From a bacterium (GTDB lineage Bacteria; Patescibacteriota; Saccharimonadia; Saccharimonadales; UBA4665): a stretch of DNA of 47,577 bases. The number at the start of each line of letters is the position of its first letter. Positions within the stretch are counted from its first letter, which is position 1. Positions 1 to 6,852 of this stretch are shown piece after piece. The notes under the pieces are model-generated. The model was not told the origin of the DNA. It made no database searches and saw only the letters and a list, made by a program, of their open reading frames with translations. The position numbers were made by a program, and so were the translations under genes. Location: assembly GCA_021850865.1 (NCBI GenBank), contig JAJZKN010000002.1:1-47577 (forward strand). Reading direction: 5' to 3'.

Positions 1-2
1 TG

Positions 3-782
3 CCGAATAAACAGCTGGGCCAGCATTGGCTGAACGACCCGGCGGATTTGCTGGCCATCTGTGATTTAGCCGAACTCGATTCGTCTGACGTGGTTTTAGA
101 AATCGGTCCCGGCCTGGGCTCGCTAACCAGCCTACTGATCACGAGAGCCCGACAGTTGGTGGCGGTTGAGTATGACGCATCACTGATAGCTGAACTAAAG
201 TCAAAGTTTGCTGACGCCAGTAATTTGAGCATAGTCAATGAAGACATCCGCAGTTATAACTTGTCCGCTTTGCCGCCCGGCTACAAAGTTGTGGCTAATA
301 TCCCTTACTACCTAAGCGGTTATATCCTGCGTTTACTTACTCAGAGTTCGAATCCGCCAAAGATCGCCGTATTGTTAATGCAGCAGGAAGTAGCACTGCG
401 CCTGGCGGCTGCTCCGGGTGACTTATCTGTGCTGGGAGTATTAGCGCAGGTATACTGGGAAGTCAGCTTGGGTCCGTTAATTAAATCCGAGAAATTCACG
501 CCGCCGCCGAAAGTTGACTCTAGGGTTGTCAAGCTGATTCGCTTGGCCAGTCCGCTAGTGGATGATTCGCTCGCTAAACAGTTCTTCCGCTTGGTAAAAA
601 TTGGTTTTAGTCAGAAGCGAAAAACGCTGGCTAATAATTTATCCGCCGGGATGTCGCTAAATAAAGACCGGACCAACCAGCTGCTCGTGGGTTGCGGGCT
701 GAATTCGCTCGCTCGACCGCAGGAGTTGAGTATAGAACAGTGGCTTAGTTTAGCTCAAGCGCTATTTACAGAACCCACCTAA
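3..782 (+). CDS. rsmA: 16S rRNA (adenine-N6,N6)-dimethyltransferase RsmA/KsgA, 5'-truncated
   Basis: This enzyme dimethylates two adjacent adenines in helix 45 of 16S rRNA late in 30S assembly, using S-adenosylmethionine. The frame is open to the first base of the window and already reads KQLGQHWLND, the conserved RsmA N-terminus, so only a few residues are missing and the first TTG inside the window is not the true start. Visible motifs are the SAM-binding loop VLEIGPGLGSLT and the target-adenine motif NIPYYLSG, followed by the FTPPPKVDS segment and the small C-terminal helical domain (FSQKRKTLANNL). The TAA stop is at 780-782. The tmRNA gene follows 46 bp downstream. The family call is secure; the exact start lies off the window. 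Confidence 0.95.
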   Translation, partial: PNKQLGQHWLNDPADLLAICDLAELDSSDVVLEIGPGLGSLTSLLITRARQLVAVEYDASLIAELKSKFADASNLSIVNEDIRSYNLSALPPGYKVVANIPYYLSGYILRLLTQSSNPPKIAVLLMQQEVALRLAAAPGDLSVLGVLAQVYWEVSLGPLIKSEKFTPPPKVDSRVVKLIRLASPLVDDSLAKQFFRLVKIGFSQKRKTLANNLSAGMSLNKDRTNQLLVGCGLNSLARPQELSIEQWLSLAQALFTEPT

Positions 783-828
783 TAATGATAAAATATACTT
801 ACTGTAACCAGGAGTTACACGTACCAAT

Positions 829-1233
829 GGGGCTGAATTTTAGCTCGACGTTGGCTTTATAAGTTAGATCAGCAGGTCGCTTGTCAGCGTTATAGGCAAT
901 CACTTTTAGATGCAAACGCATTTAAAAACCGCGTAGTTGCTGCCGTATCGAATCTTTTTAGTTTCAATACTCCGGCTTACGCAACAGCTTTAGTTTAACC
1001 TAAGGCAACGCCTAACTTGACGCCGGATATAAGCCAAGGCGTTTCATATTTTCCGGACGCTACAGGCATCGATGCTTAAGGGTGTCTGTTCAAGATTTAC
1101 TTGAGCTGCGGCAGCGGTAGGTTTGCTCGTTTAGAAAAACCGCCGCCAAAGACCAATCAAAACGATCTAAGCCTGTAGACGACTAACTAAAGTAAACCGA
1201 CGGACCCGGTTGTAATCACCGGCAGCTCCACCA
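829..1233 (+). ncRNA. ssrA: tmRNA (transfer-messenger RNA)
   Basis: This RNA rescues stalled ribosomes by trans-translation. The 5' end GGGGCTGA and 3' end CAGCTCCACCA pair as a tRNA-like acceptor: GGGGCTG (829-835) with CAGCTCC (1223-1229), one G-U pair, discriminator A1230 and an encoded CCA (1231-1233). A perfect 5-bp T stem (CCGGT 1206-1210 / ACCGG 1218-1222) closes a 7-nt loop TGTAATC, which departs from the usual TTCRANY. The tag reading frame probably resumes at GCA 912-914, in the context TAGATGCAAACGC as in E. coli TAGTCGCAAACG, and runs 28 codons to TAA at 996-998. The peptide begins ANAFKN and ends PAYATALV instead of the common (A)LAA. Total length of 405 nt is normal. The gene explains most of the 616-bp interval between rsmA and the next gene. 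Confidence 0.9.
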
Positions 1234-1243
1234 TAAAACCTCT

Positions 1244-1263
1244 GGCCTCAATGCAATGAGGTC
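1244..1263 (+). terminator. possible hairpin terminator after tmRNA
   Basis: GGCCTCA (1244-1250) and TGAGGTC (1257-1263) form a 7-bp stem with one G-U pair around the loop ATGCAA, starting 11 bp after the tmRNA CCA end. The downstream tract ATTTATA is only weakly T-rich, so this may be a weak terminator or a 3' processing signal. The rest of the interval up to 1385 shows no other feature. Confidence 0.4.
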
Positions 1264-1385
1264 ATTTATAATCGATTTTGCTTTTAATAATCCCAATGGC
1301 CTACTTTCGTAGACGCTGTTCCGGAACCGGTAGTTTATTTAGCGGCAGAAACCCTAATTGTAGAAATCTAACCTGGCCAAAGAGG

Positions 1386-1391
1386 TATAAT
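1386..1391 (+). promoter_or_regulatory. -10 element of a leaderless-type promoter
   Basis: A perfect TATAAT ends exactly 7 nt before the ATG of the GtrA-like gene at 1399, so transcription should begin at or one base before the start codon. No convincing -35 hexamer is visible. Several other genes in the window show the same spacing. Confidence 0.6.
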
Positions 1392-1398
1392 TCAGCGG

Positions 1399-1839
1399 AT
1401 GACAAATTCATCGGCCTCCCATGTTAAAGAGCAGATTAAAAACCGCAAGGAACTCAATCGTTTTATAAAATATTGGCTGGGAGGGGGGTTGTACTTCTGG
1501 CTCGGTTACGCGGTTTTTGCCGTCGGCTACAGTGTTTTTCATTGGGGATGGCTGCCAGCGAAAATTTTGGCTGATGCAATTGGCTGGACATCCAATTATC
1601 TTGTTCAGCGTTTTTGGGCATTCTCCGACAGGATTAGTTTTAGTGAGATGAAACATGCCGGTAGATATGTTTTTATCGAGTCAATCGGCTTTGTAATGGA
1701 CTACCTAATAATCTGGGGGCTTAAATCTATCGGCATCACTCCATATATTGGTTTCTTTCTTTCAGCCGGCTTTTTTACCGTCTGGAGCTATCTGTGGTAC
1801 AAATACTGGGTTTTCCCCGAAAAAAGACAGGTTCATTAA
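1399..1839 (+). CDS. GtrA-family membrane protein (lipid-linked sugar flippase type)
   Basis: Members of the GtrA/DPMS family are small proteins with four membrane spans that move polyprenyl-phosphate-linked sugars across the membrane, or associate with glycosyltransferases that modify surface polysaccharides or teichoic acids. The 146-aa product has a charged N-terminus (about residues 1-24) and four hydrophobic segments near residues 27-47, 50-70, 90-112 and 115-135. The family hallmarks NYLVQRFWAF after span 2 and WYKYWVF at the C-terminus are present. The ATG is supported by TATAAT 7 nt upstream and no Shine-Dalgarno is seen, fitting a leaderless message. Its substrate cannot be told from the sequence. 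No glycosyltransferase gene adjoins it in this window. Confidence 0.85.
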   Translation: MTNSSASHVKEQIKNRKELNRFIKYWLGGGLYFWLGYAVFAVGYSVFHWGWLPAKILADAIGWTSNYLVQRFWAFSDRISFSEMKHAGRYVFIESIGFVMDYLIIWGLKSIGITPYIGFFLSAGFFTVWSYLWYKYWVFPEKRQVH

Positions 1840-1906
1840 GAACGCTCGGCCGAGTGACACTAAGAGTGTTGACCTTGCGGAAAACAGCTTAGCTACAATA
1901 ATCACC

Positions 1907-1935
1907 TTGACCCTTGTGGTTAGGGGCCGTAGTCT
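1907..1935 (+). promoter_or_regulatory. candidate sigma-70-type promoter of the trehalase-like gene
   Basis: TTGACC (1907-1912) and TAGTCT (1930-1935) are separated by 17 bp. The predicted start near 1942 leaves a leader of about 17 nt before the ATG at 1959. The -10 is a poor match, so confidence is moderate. Confidence 0.4.
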
Positions 1936-1958
1936 AGAAATAGGCGGGAAATTAAGCA

Positions 1959-3233
1959 ATGTCTTCTCTGGAAAAAGCTAGAAAATATGTCAATTTAAGT
2001 TTTCACTCCAAAAACCAGCAACTTGGTTTGCATGACGTGGAGGCTGCCAGGGCATACGTTAACGATTACTGGCGCAATCTGGTGCGGTATCATCCTAAAG
2101 ACGAAGGTAGCCTGATCGGCTTGCCCCATCCGTACCTGGTTCCGTCTTTCGCCGAAGGGCATGAGTTCGACTACGACGAGCTATTTTACTGGGACAGCTA
2201 TTTTATGGTTCAGGGAGTTTGGGACGAAGAACACCGCGAGTTGATCTGCGGGATTTTGGATGACCTGATATATTTGTTTGACAGATTTAAAATCATTCCC
2301 AATTCCTCGCAGTATTACATGACCGGTCGTTCCCAGCCGCCGCTTCTAACCAGTTTTATCTTCGACGTCTGGCAGCACTACAGTTTAGATATGGATTGGC
2401 TAAGTAAACGTATGGCGGTTGCTAAAAAAGAGTATCTGACGGTCTGGTTGGGCGGCAAGAAGCCGAATGTTCGTCAGGTTTACAGGGGTTTGAGCCGTTA
2501 CTATGACTACAATTACCTAAACGACATCGCCGAAACCGAAAGCGGTTGGGATATGACGCCACGATTTTCTCATAAAGCTTTGAATTATTTACCGGTCGAC
2601 CTGAATGCATTGCTGTACAAATATGAAATGGATTTTGCCCGGTTTGCCCGGTTGGGTAACGACCTTGACGACGCGGAAAAATGGGAAGAGGCCGCGGCCG
2701 GCCGGAAATCAACAATGAACGAGCTGATGTGGGATCCGTCCAAACGACTATATTACGATTATGACTATAGTCGGCAGAAACGCGGTGGCGTAGCCAGTCT
2801 GGCTGCCTATTTTCCGATGTGGGCCGGTATGGTCAGTGAGCAGCAAGCCTATTATCTGGTAAAAGCGTTAGTCAGATTTGTAAGCAAGGGCGGACTGGCA
2901 ACCACGGAGGGCTTACCGGTCAGCCAATTCGTCTTGGGTTCCGGGCCACCCACTCAATGGGCCTACCCGAACGGCTGGGCGCCGCTGCACTTTATCGTCG
3001 TCCAGGCGCTCGAGCGCTACGGCTACCACAAAGAAGCTCGCTTAATTGCTCTCAAGTGGGTCAGGACCAATTTGAACTGGTTCGTTTCCCACGGAGTTTT
3101 TCTGGAAAAATATAACGTCGTATCGCCGGATAAACCGCCCCAGAAAGGACTTTATCCGTCTCAGGTCGGCTTCGGCTGGACCAATGCGGTGTTTGAGAGA
3201 TTTTGCCAAGACTATATCGACGAGCCGGCGTAG
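1959..3233 (+). CDS. GH37 trehalase-like protein with substituted catalytic base
   Basis: GH37 trehalases hydrolyse alpha,alpha-trehalose to two glucoses by an inverting mechanism. The 424-aa product covers the whole (alpha/alpha)6 domain. Recognisable are DELFYWDSYF near 73-82 (signature 1), GRSQPP at 123-128, ESGWD at 194-198, whose Asp198 matches the general acid (Asp312 of E. coli TreA), and QWAYPNGWAPL (signature 2). The C-terminal motif that normally reads GEYPLQ-GFGWTN, carrying the general base (Glu496 in E. coli), reads GLYPSQVGFGWTN here, placing Leu398 (codon CTT 3150-3152) at the Glu position. There is no signal peptide, so the protein is probably cytoplasmic. It may be inactive on trehalose, mechanistically altered or specific for another glucoside. 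The fold assignment is firm; the activity is uncertain. Confidence 0.85.
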   Translation: MSSLEKARKYVNLSFHSKNQQLGLHDVEAARAYVNDYWRNLVRYHPKDEGSLIGLPHPYLVPSFAEGHEFDYDELFYWDSYFMVQGVWDEEHRELICGILDDLIYLFDRFKIIPNSSQYYMTGRSQPPLLTSFIFDVWQHYSLDMDWLSKRMAVAKKEYLTVWLGGKKPNVRQVYRGLSRYYDYNYLNDIAETESGWDMTPRFSHKALNYLPVDLNALLYKYEMDFARFARLGNDLDDAEKWEEAAAGRKSTMNELMWDPSKRLYYDYDYSRQKRGGVASLAAYFPMWAGMVSEQQAYYLVKALVRFVSKGGLATTEGLPVSQFVLGSGPPTQWAYPNGWAPLHFIVVQALERYGYHKEARLIALKWVRTNLNWFVSHGVFLEKYNVVSPDKPPQKGLYPSQVGFGWTNAVFERFCQDYIDEPA

Positions 3234-3235
3234 GT

Positions 3236-3241
3236 TATAAT
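3236..3241 (+). promoter_or_regulatory. -10 element for tRNA-Val(CAC)
   Basis: A perfect TATAAT lies 13 nt upstream of the tRNA 5' end and overlaps the end of the trehalase-like reading frame. The predicted transcript would carry about 7 nt of 5' leader. The same 13-nt spacing precedes tRNA-Val(TAC) at 39699-39704. Confidence 0.5.
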
Positions 3242-3254
3242 CATAAGTTAATCT

Positions 3255-3331
3255 GGGGCTATAGCTCAGTTGGCTAGAGCGCAGCATTCACATTGCTGAG
3301 GCCCATGGTTCGAGCCCATGTAGCCCCACCA
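3255..3331 (+). tRNA. tRNA-Val (anticodon CAC)
   Basis: The acceptor stem GGGGCTA/TAGCCCC is perfect, the D arm is AGCTCAGTTGGCTAGAGC, and the anticodon stem CAGCA/TGCTG encloses the loop TTCACAT with anticodon CAC (valine, codon GUG). The T arm is CATGG-TTCGAGC-CCATG. Discriminator A and CCA (3329-3331) are encoded in the DNA. Length is 77 nt. Confidence 0.95.
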
Positions 3332-3362
3332 GTTTTAACTTAAGCAAGGATAGCGTCAAAAT

Positions 3363-3788
3363 ATGAGTCAAGCGGATGTTTGCCGGTTCTGTAGCCCGAC
3401 TAACCGGATTCTTAAAGAAAACAACAAAGCGGCGGCGCTTTTAAGCAATCCCAGAAAAGTTCCCGGACATTTTTTGGTAATACCCAAAAGGCATATCGAC
3501 AAGCCCTGGGAACTGGACAAAGATGAGCTGCAAGACATCTTTGAGCTAATTTTCTTTATCGAACAACGCCTGGTTAATAAATTGGGCCAGGGAGTGGATA
3601 TCCGGCAGAATTACCGGCCGTTTATCCCGGAAGGTAGACTAAAGGTCAACCATATTCATTTTCATCTTTATCCAAGATATAACGAAGATTATCTTTATCA
3701 GGTGGCTGAGCGTTATGAGACCGACCTGTTTACCGACCTTGACCCGGCGGAAGAGAAGGAGTTCGCCAAGCTATTAGCTGGCAAATAA
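3363..3788 (+). CDS. HIT-family nucleotide hydrolase/transferase
   Basis: HIT proteins hydrolyse or transfer nucleoside phosphates, typically AMP-lysine, AMP-NH2 or dinucleoside polyphosphates, through a nucleotidyl-histidine intermediate. The 141-aa product has an N-terminal CRFC pair typical of metal-binding HIT proteins, the core strand GHFLVIPKRHID, and the catalytic triad HIHFHLYPR (HxHxH). A C-terminal acidic helix follows. The gene starts 31 bp after tRNA-Val(CAC) and may be read from the same transcript. AAGGA at 3345-3349 is the only, rather distant, Shine-Dalgarno candidate. The specific substrate cannot be inferred. Confidence 0.85.
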   Translation: MSQADVCRFCSPTNRILKENNKAAALLSNPRKVPGHFLVIPKRHIDKPWELDKDELQDIFELIFFIEQRLVNKLGQGVDIRQNYRPFIPEGRLKVNHIHFHLYPRYNEDYLYQVAERYETDLFTDLDPAEEKEFAKLLAGK

Positions 3789-3888
3789 GCACTTACCTTA
3801 ATTTATTAGACCGCCCGGCCAGAAAAGCTTGCTATTATATATTCTTGAAGTTCGTGCAGCTGACTAATAAGTGATCAGGAAGCAACCA

Positions 3889-5325
3889 ATGAGCAAATTT
3901 TACGTTACCACCTCCATTCCCTATGTTAATGCCAATCCGCATATTGGATTTGCTATGGAGCTCATGTACGCCGACGTTTTGGCCAGGACTGCCCGATTGC
4001 GGGGGAGCGAGGTTATTTTTTCCGCCGGTACCGATGAGCACGGCGGCAAAATTGCCGAACGGGCCGCCGAGCAACACCAGTCGCTCAAGCAGTACACTGA
4101 CAGCATATCCGCCCGCTTCTTAGAGCTGACTAAAACGCTTAACATTAGTAACAACCGGTTTATCCGGACGACTGACCAGGGGCATATCAAGCGGGCCGCC
4201 CTGATCTGGGCGCAGCTAAAAAAAGATATCTATAAGGATAAATACGAAGGCTGGTATTGTACCGGCGACGAAACCTTCTATACCGAGACCGAAGTAAAAG
4301 CCAACGGCGGTATTTGTCCCAACCACAACCGGCCTTATGAAAAAATAAAAGAAGAAAATTATTTTTTCCGTCTTTCTCTTTATACCGATACAATATATGA
4401 CGCCATTAATTCCGGCCGTTTCCGGGTTTTGCCGGACACCCGGCGCAATGAGATCCTCTCGCTGCTCCAACGGGGTCTGGACGATATATCCGTCAGCCGG
4501 CCGAAAGACAAAATTGATTGGGGTATACCGGTTCCGGGTGATAACTCTCAGGTTATGTATGTCTGGTTTGAAGCTTTAATGAACTACATAACAGTGCTGG
4601 GCTACCCCGAGAATGATGACTTTAGACAGTTCTGGCCGGCGGATGCCCAGGTTATCGGTAAAGACATTTTACGCTTCCATGCCGCCATTTGGCCGGCGAT
4701 GTTGCTATCGCTTGGCTTGCCCTTGCCGAAACTGCTTTGTGTTCATGGGTTTGTTACGGCTGACGGCAAAAAAATGAGTAAGACCCTCGGCAATGTAATT
4801 GATCCGTTCGACGTGGTTGAGACATATGGCGTCGACGCCTTCCGTTACTATATGCTTAGGCATATTCCCAGTCAGGACGACGGTGACTTCAGCTGGCAGA
4901 AGCTGAACAATGTTTATAACAGCGAACTGGCGAATGATCTGGGAAACCTGGTGCAGCGGACTATCGCTATGGCCCTAAAGTATTTTGACGGGGTGGTTCG
5001 GTTTGTTCCGGGCGCCGAGCATGACACCACACTTTACAGCGAAGCGCTTGATAATTGTCGCTTTGACCGGGCATTAGAGGTAATCTGGGAGCAAATTCGC
5101 GGGCTCAATCAGTATATAGATGAAGAAAAACCCTGGGAAATCGCTAAAGCCAAAGACATGGAACACTTAAACGAAGTGATTGCTTATCTTATTAGCAGCG
5201 TTGGTGAAATCGCCGACCTACTAACGCCGTTTTTACCGGATACGGCCGATAAAATAAAGCAGGCGATCGGCAAAGAGCGTTTGTCGCCCATAGAAGGTAC
5301 GCTGTTCCCCCGGCGGGACGCCTAA
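3889..5325 (+). CDS. metG: methionyl-tRNA synthetase, short form
   Basis: This class I synthetase charges tRNA-Met and initiator tRNA. The 478-aa product begins SKFYVTTSIPYVNANPHIGF, with the HIGH-type motif PHIG. It contains the connective-peptide segment WYCTGDETFYTETEV and a residual metal-binding region CPNHNRP, then the signature KMSKTLGNVIDPF (KMSKS loop), and ends with the helical anticodon-binding domain (NQYIDEEKPWEIAK). It lacks the C-terminal Trbp111-like dimerisation and tRNA-binding domain present in longer bacterial MetRS. The ATG at 3889 is preferred over the in-frame GTG at 3871 because AGGAAG (3877-3882) lies 6 nt upstream and the family N-terminus starts here. tatD follows after one base, suggesting an operon. 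Confidence 0.95.
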   Translation: MSKFYVTTSIPYVNANPHIGFAMELMYADVLARTARLRGSEVIFSAGTDEHGGKIAERAAEQHQSLKQYTDSISARFLELTKTLNISNNRFIRTTDQGHIKRAALIWAQLKKDIYKDKYEGWYCTGDETFYTETEVKANGGICPNHNRPYEKIKEENYFFRLSLYTDTIYDAINSGRFRVLPDTRRNEILSLLQRGLDDISVSRPKDKIDWGIPVPGDNSQVMYVWFEALMNYITVLGYPENDDFRQFWPADAQVIGKDILRFHAAIWPAMLLSLGLPLPKLLCVHGFVTADGKKMSKTLGNVIDPFDVVETYGVDAFRYYMLRHIPSQDDGDFSWQKLNNVYNSELANDLGNLVQRTIAMALKYFDGVVRFVPGAEHDTTLYSEALDNCRFDRALEVIWEQIRGLNQYIDEEKPWEIAKAKDMEHLNEVIAYLISSVGEIADLLTPFLPDTADKIKQAIGKERLSPIEGTLFPRRDA

Positions 5326-5326
5326 G

Positions 5327-6136
5327 ATGCAGCTGGTTGACACCCACTGTCACATCCAGTCGATTGGCTCAGATTCGCAAGATCACACCGCCGAAATGTG
5401 GCGCAAGGAAGGACTAAGTCTGGATGGGGTAATCGCCGATGCGGCCGCCAAGGATGTGACCAAGCTTATTTGCGTTGGCTGCGATCTGGCCGACAGCCGG
5501 CTGGCGATAAGCGTAGCGGAGAATATTGCCGGATGTTTTGCGGCCGTCGGTATTCACCCGCACGAAGCGGGACATCACACTGAACAGGCTAAGCTAAAAG
5601 ACGAACTGGGTGGTTTTTTGAAGGCGGATAAGCTGGTGGGTATCGGTGAATGCGGCTTGGATTATTTCTATAACCATTCCGTTCCGGCCGATCAGCAAGC
5701 GGTATTGCGCTGGCAGTTGGATCTGGCTGCCGCACACGACCTGCCGGTTATATTCCACGTCCGCAGCGCCTTTGACGATTTCTGGCCGATCTTTGACAGC
5801 TACGGAACTAAACTCAGAGGAGTGTTGCACAGCTTTACGGATAGCCGGGTTAATCTGCTGGCGGCTCTTAGGCGAGGGCTGTATATTGGCGTTAACGGAA
5901 TTGCTACCTTCGCCAAAGACCCTGTCCAGCTGAGCGTCTATAAGGACATTCCGTCGTCCAGTCTATTGCTGGAGACCGACTCTCCCTACTTGACCCCTGT
6001 TCCGTTTCGTGGTAAAGTAAATAAACCCGAACAGATACTGACAATTGCCGAATTTCTGGCCGATCTGCGTCATGAAGAGGTTGAAGAGCTGGCGGGAACA
6101 ACTACCGCTAACGCCCATTTGCTTTTTGGGGTATAA
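5327..6136 (+). CDS. tatD: TatD-family metal-dependent DNase/hydrolase
   Basis: TatD hydrolases are TIM-barrel, divalent-metal-dependent 3'-5' exonucleases or deoxyribonucleases. The 269-aa protein shows the metal ligands in order: DTHCHI near residue 5, GIGECGLDYF with the bridging Glu, a histidine in IFHVRSAFDDFW, the histidine of VLHSFTDS, and LLLETDSPYLTP, the C-terminal Asp signature. The ATG at 5327 follows the metG stop with a single intervening base, so the two are probably co-translated; metG-tatD adjacency is common in bacteria. The name tatD is historical and does not imply a role with the tatA/tatC genes found 30 kb away. Confidence 0.92.
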   Translation: MQLVDTHCHIQSIGSDSQDHTAEMWRKEGLSLDGVIADAAAKDVTKLICVGCDLADSRLAISVAENIAGCFAAVGIHPHEAGHHTEQAKLKDELGGFLKADKLVGIGECGLDYFYNHSVPADQQAVLRWQLDLAAAHDLPVIFHVRSAFDDFWPIFDSYGTKLRGVLHSFTDSRVNLLAALRRGLYIGVNGIATFAKDPVQLSVYKDIPSSSLLLETDSPYLTPVPFRGKVNKPEQILTIAEFLADLRHEEVEELAGTTTANAHLLFGV

Positions 6137-6137
6137 T
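6132..6137 (+). promoter_or_regulatory. -10 element upstream of a small conserved-looking gene pair
   Basis: TATAAT overlaps the tatD stop codon and ends 15 nt before the ATG at 6153, predicting a leader of about 8-9 nt. No clear -35 was found. Confidence 0.45.
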
Positions 6138-6152
6138 AATAATTTGTGACTT

Positions 6153-6446
6153 ATGTTACATTCAATTGAAATAGCTAAAGCATTAACTGGTCCAAGTTTG
6201 GAGCTTGTGCCTTATCGTCTCGAAGAGGTGAAGTCTGCTTATGAGTTAGTTAACCTGGCGGTCTTAAGGGAGCTGGAATTGGCGGGAATGGCCGGCAAAA
6301 CGCCTCTAGGTGCGGTCCGGGAAGCACTACCTTCAAACACCGAACCGGCGGTAAGCGTTGAGGCTGTTCAGGATAACAACTATACACCGAACCTAGACAT
6401 CGAACAGATACGTCAGGAAATCGCCAGGCTGGCCGACGCCGCCTGA
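6153..6446 (+). CDS. unrecognised 97-aa protein
   Basis: I do not recognise this family. The product is soluble, acidic and largely helical in appearance: an N-terminal half with alternating hydrophobics (YRLEEVKSAYELVNLAVLREL), a proline and threonine-rich linker near residues 57-80, and a C-terminal helix IEQIRQEIARLADAA. Size and position between synthetase genes brought GatC to mind, but its signature is missing. A -10 element lies just upstream, and the next gene starts 11 bp downstream, so the two are probably co-expressed. No signal peptide or membrane segment is present. Confidence 0.6.
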   Translation: MLHSIEIAKALTGPSLELVPYRLEEVKSAYELVNLAVLRELELAGMAGKTPLGAVREALPSNTEPAVSVEAVQDNNYTPNLDIEQIRQEIARLADAA

Positions 6447-6457
6447 TCAGGGTAGAT

Positions 6458-6829
6458 ATGCCTATAATTAATTACATCAAGAAAGCCCAGGATATGCCGC
6501 TGATCAACCGCCCGGCTTACCGGAATATTATCCGGTATGAAGCCAAAGTCGGCGGCAAATTGTTCGGACCGGTAGATAAAAACCGCCGGCGGGAATTCTT
6601 TTGTTTGGACCGTAACACTTGGGTGTGGCACGAGGAATGGTCGGATGAACGCGCCCGCCACCAGAGCGTAACCACCCGTTACGATGTCCGGCCCAACGGC
6701 ATCTTTAAAATTCAGGGCGATCAGCCTCACCGGCGTTTAACCAGTGATGAACTGACCAATTTTTACCAGGCGGTCAACTTATACTACGACAGGGTCAGTA
6801 ACGAACTGAAGCGCCTGGTTGAACGATAA
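6458..6829 (+). CDS. unrecognised 123-aa protein
   Basis: I do not recognise this family. It is a small basic soluble protein rich in Arg and aromatic residues, with the motifs EFFCLDRNTWVWHEEW in the middle and TTRYDVRPNGIFKIQG after it. This looks like a beta-rich core, followed by a C-terminal helix (FYQAVNLYYDRVSNELKRLVER). The Arg and Trp content would suit nucleic-acid or nucleotide binding, but that is speculation. It starts 11 bp after the preceding small gene and ends 23 bp before the cysteine desulfurase, so it is probably part of a short operon with both. Confidence 0.6.
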   Translation: MPIINYIKKAQDMPLINRPAYRNIIRYEAKVGGKLFGPVDKNRRREFFCLDRNTWVWHEEWSDERARHQSVTTRYDVRPNGIFKIQGDQPHRRLTSDELTNFYQAVNLYYDRVSNELKRLVER

Positions 6830-6852
6830 AACGGAGACTGGCAGGATAGGCC

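Noticed and set aside
6153-6446. GatC subunit of the amidotransferase
   Set aside because: Size fits, but the GatC pattern (hydrophobic HIAKLARL segment and the later PT motif) is absent and no gatA/gatB adjoins.
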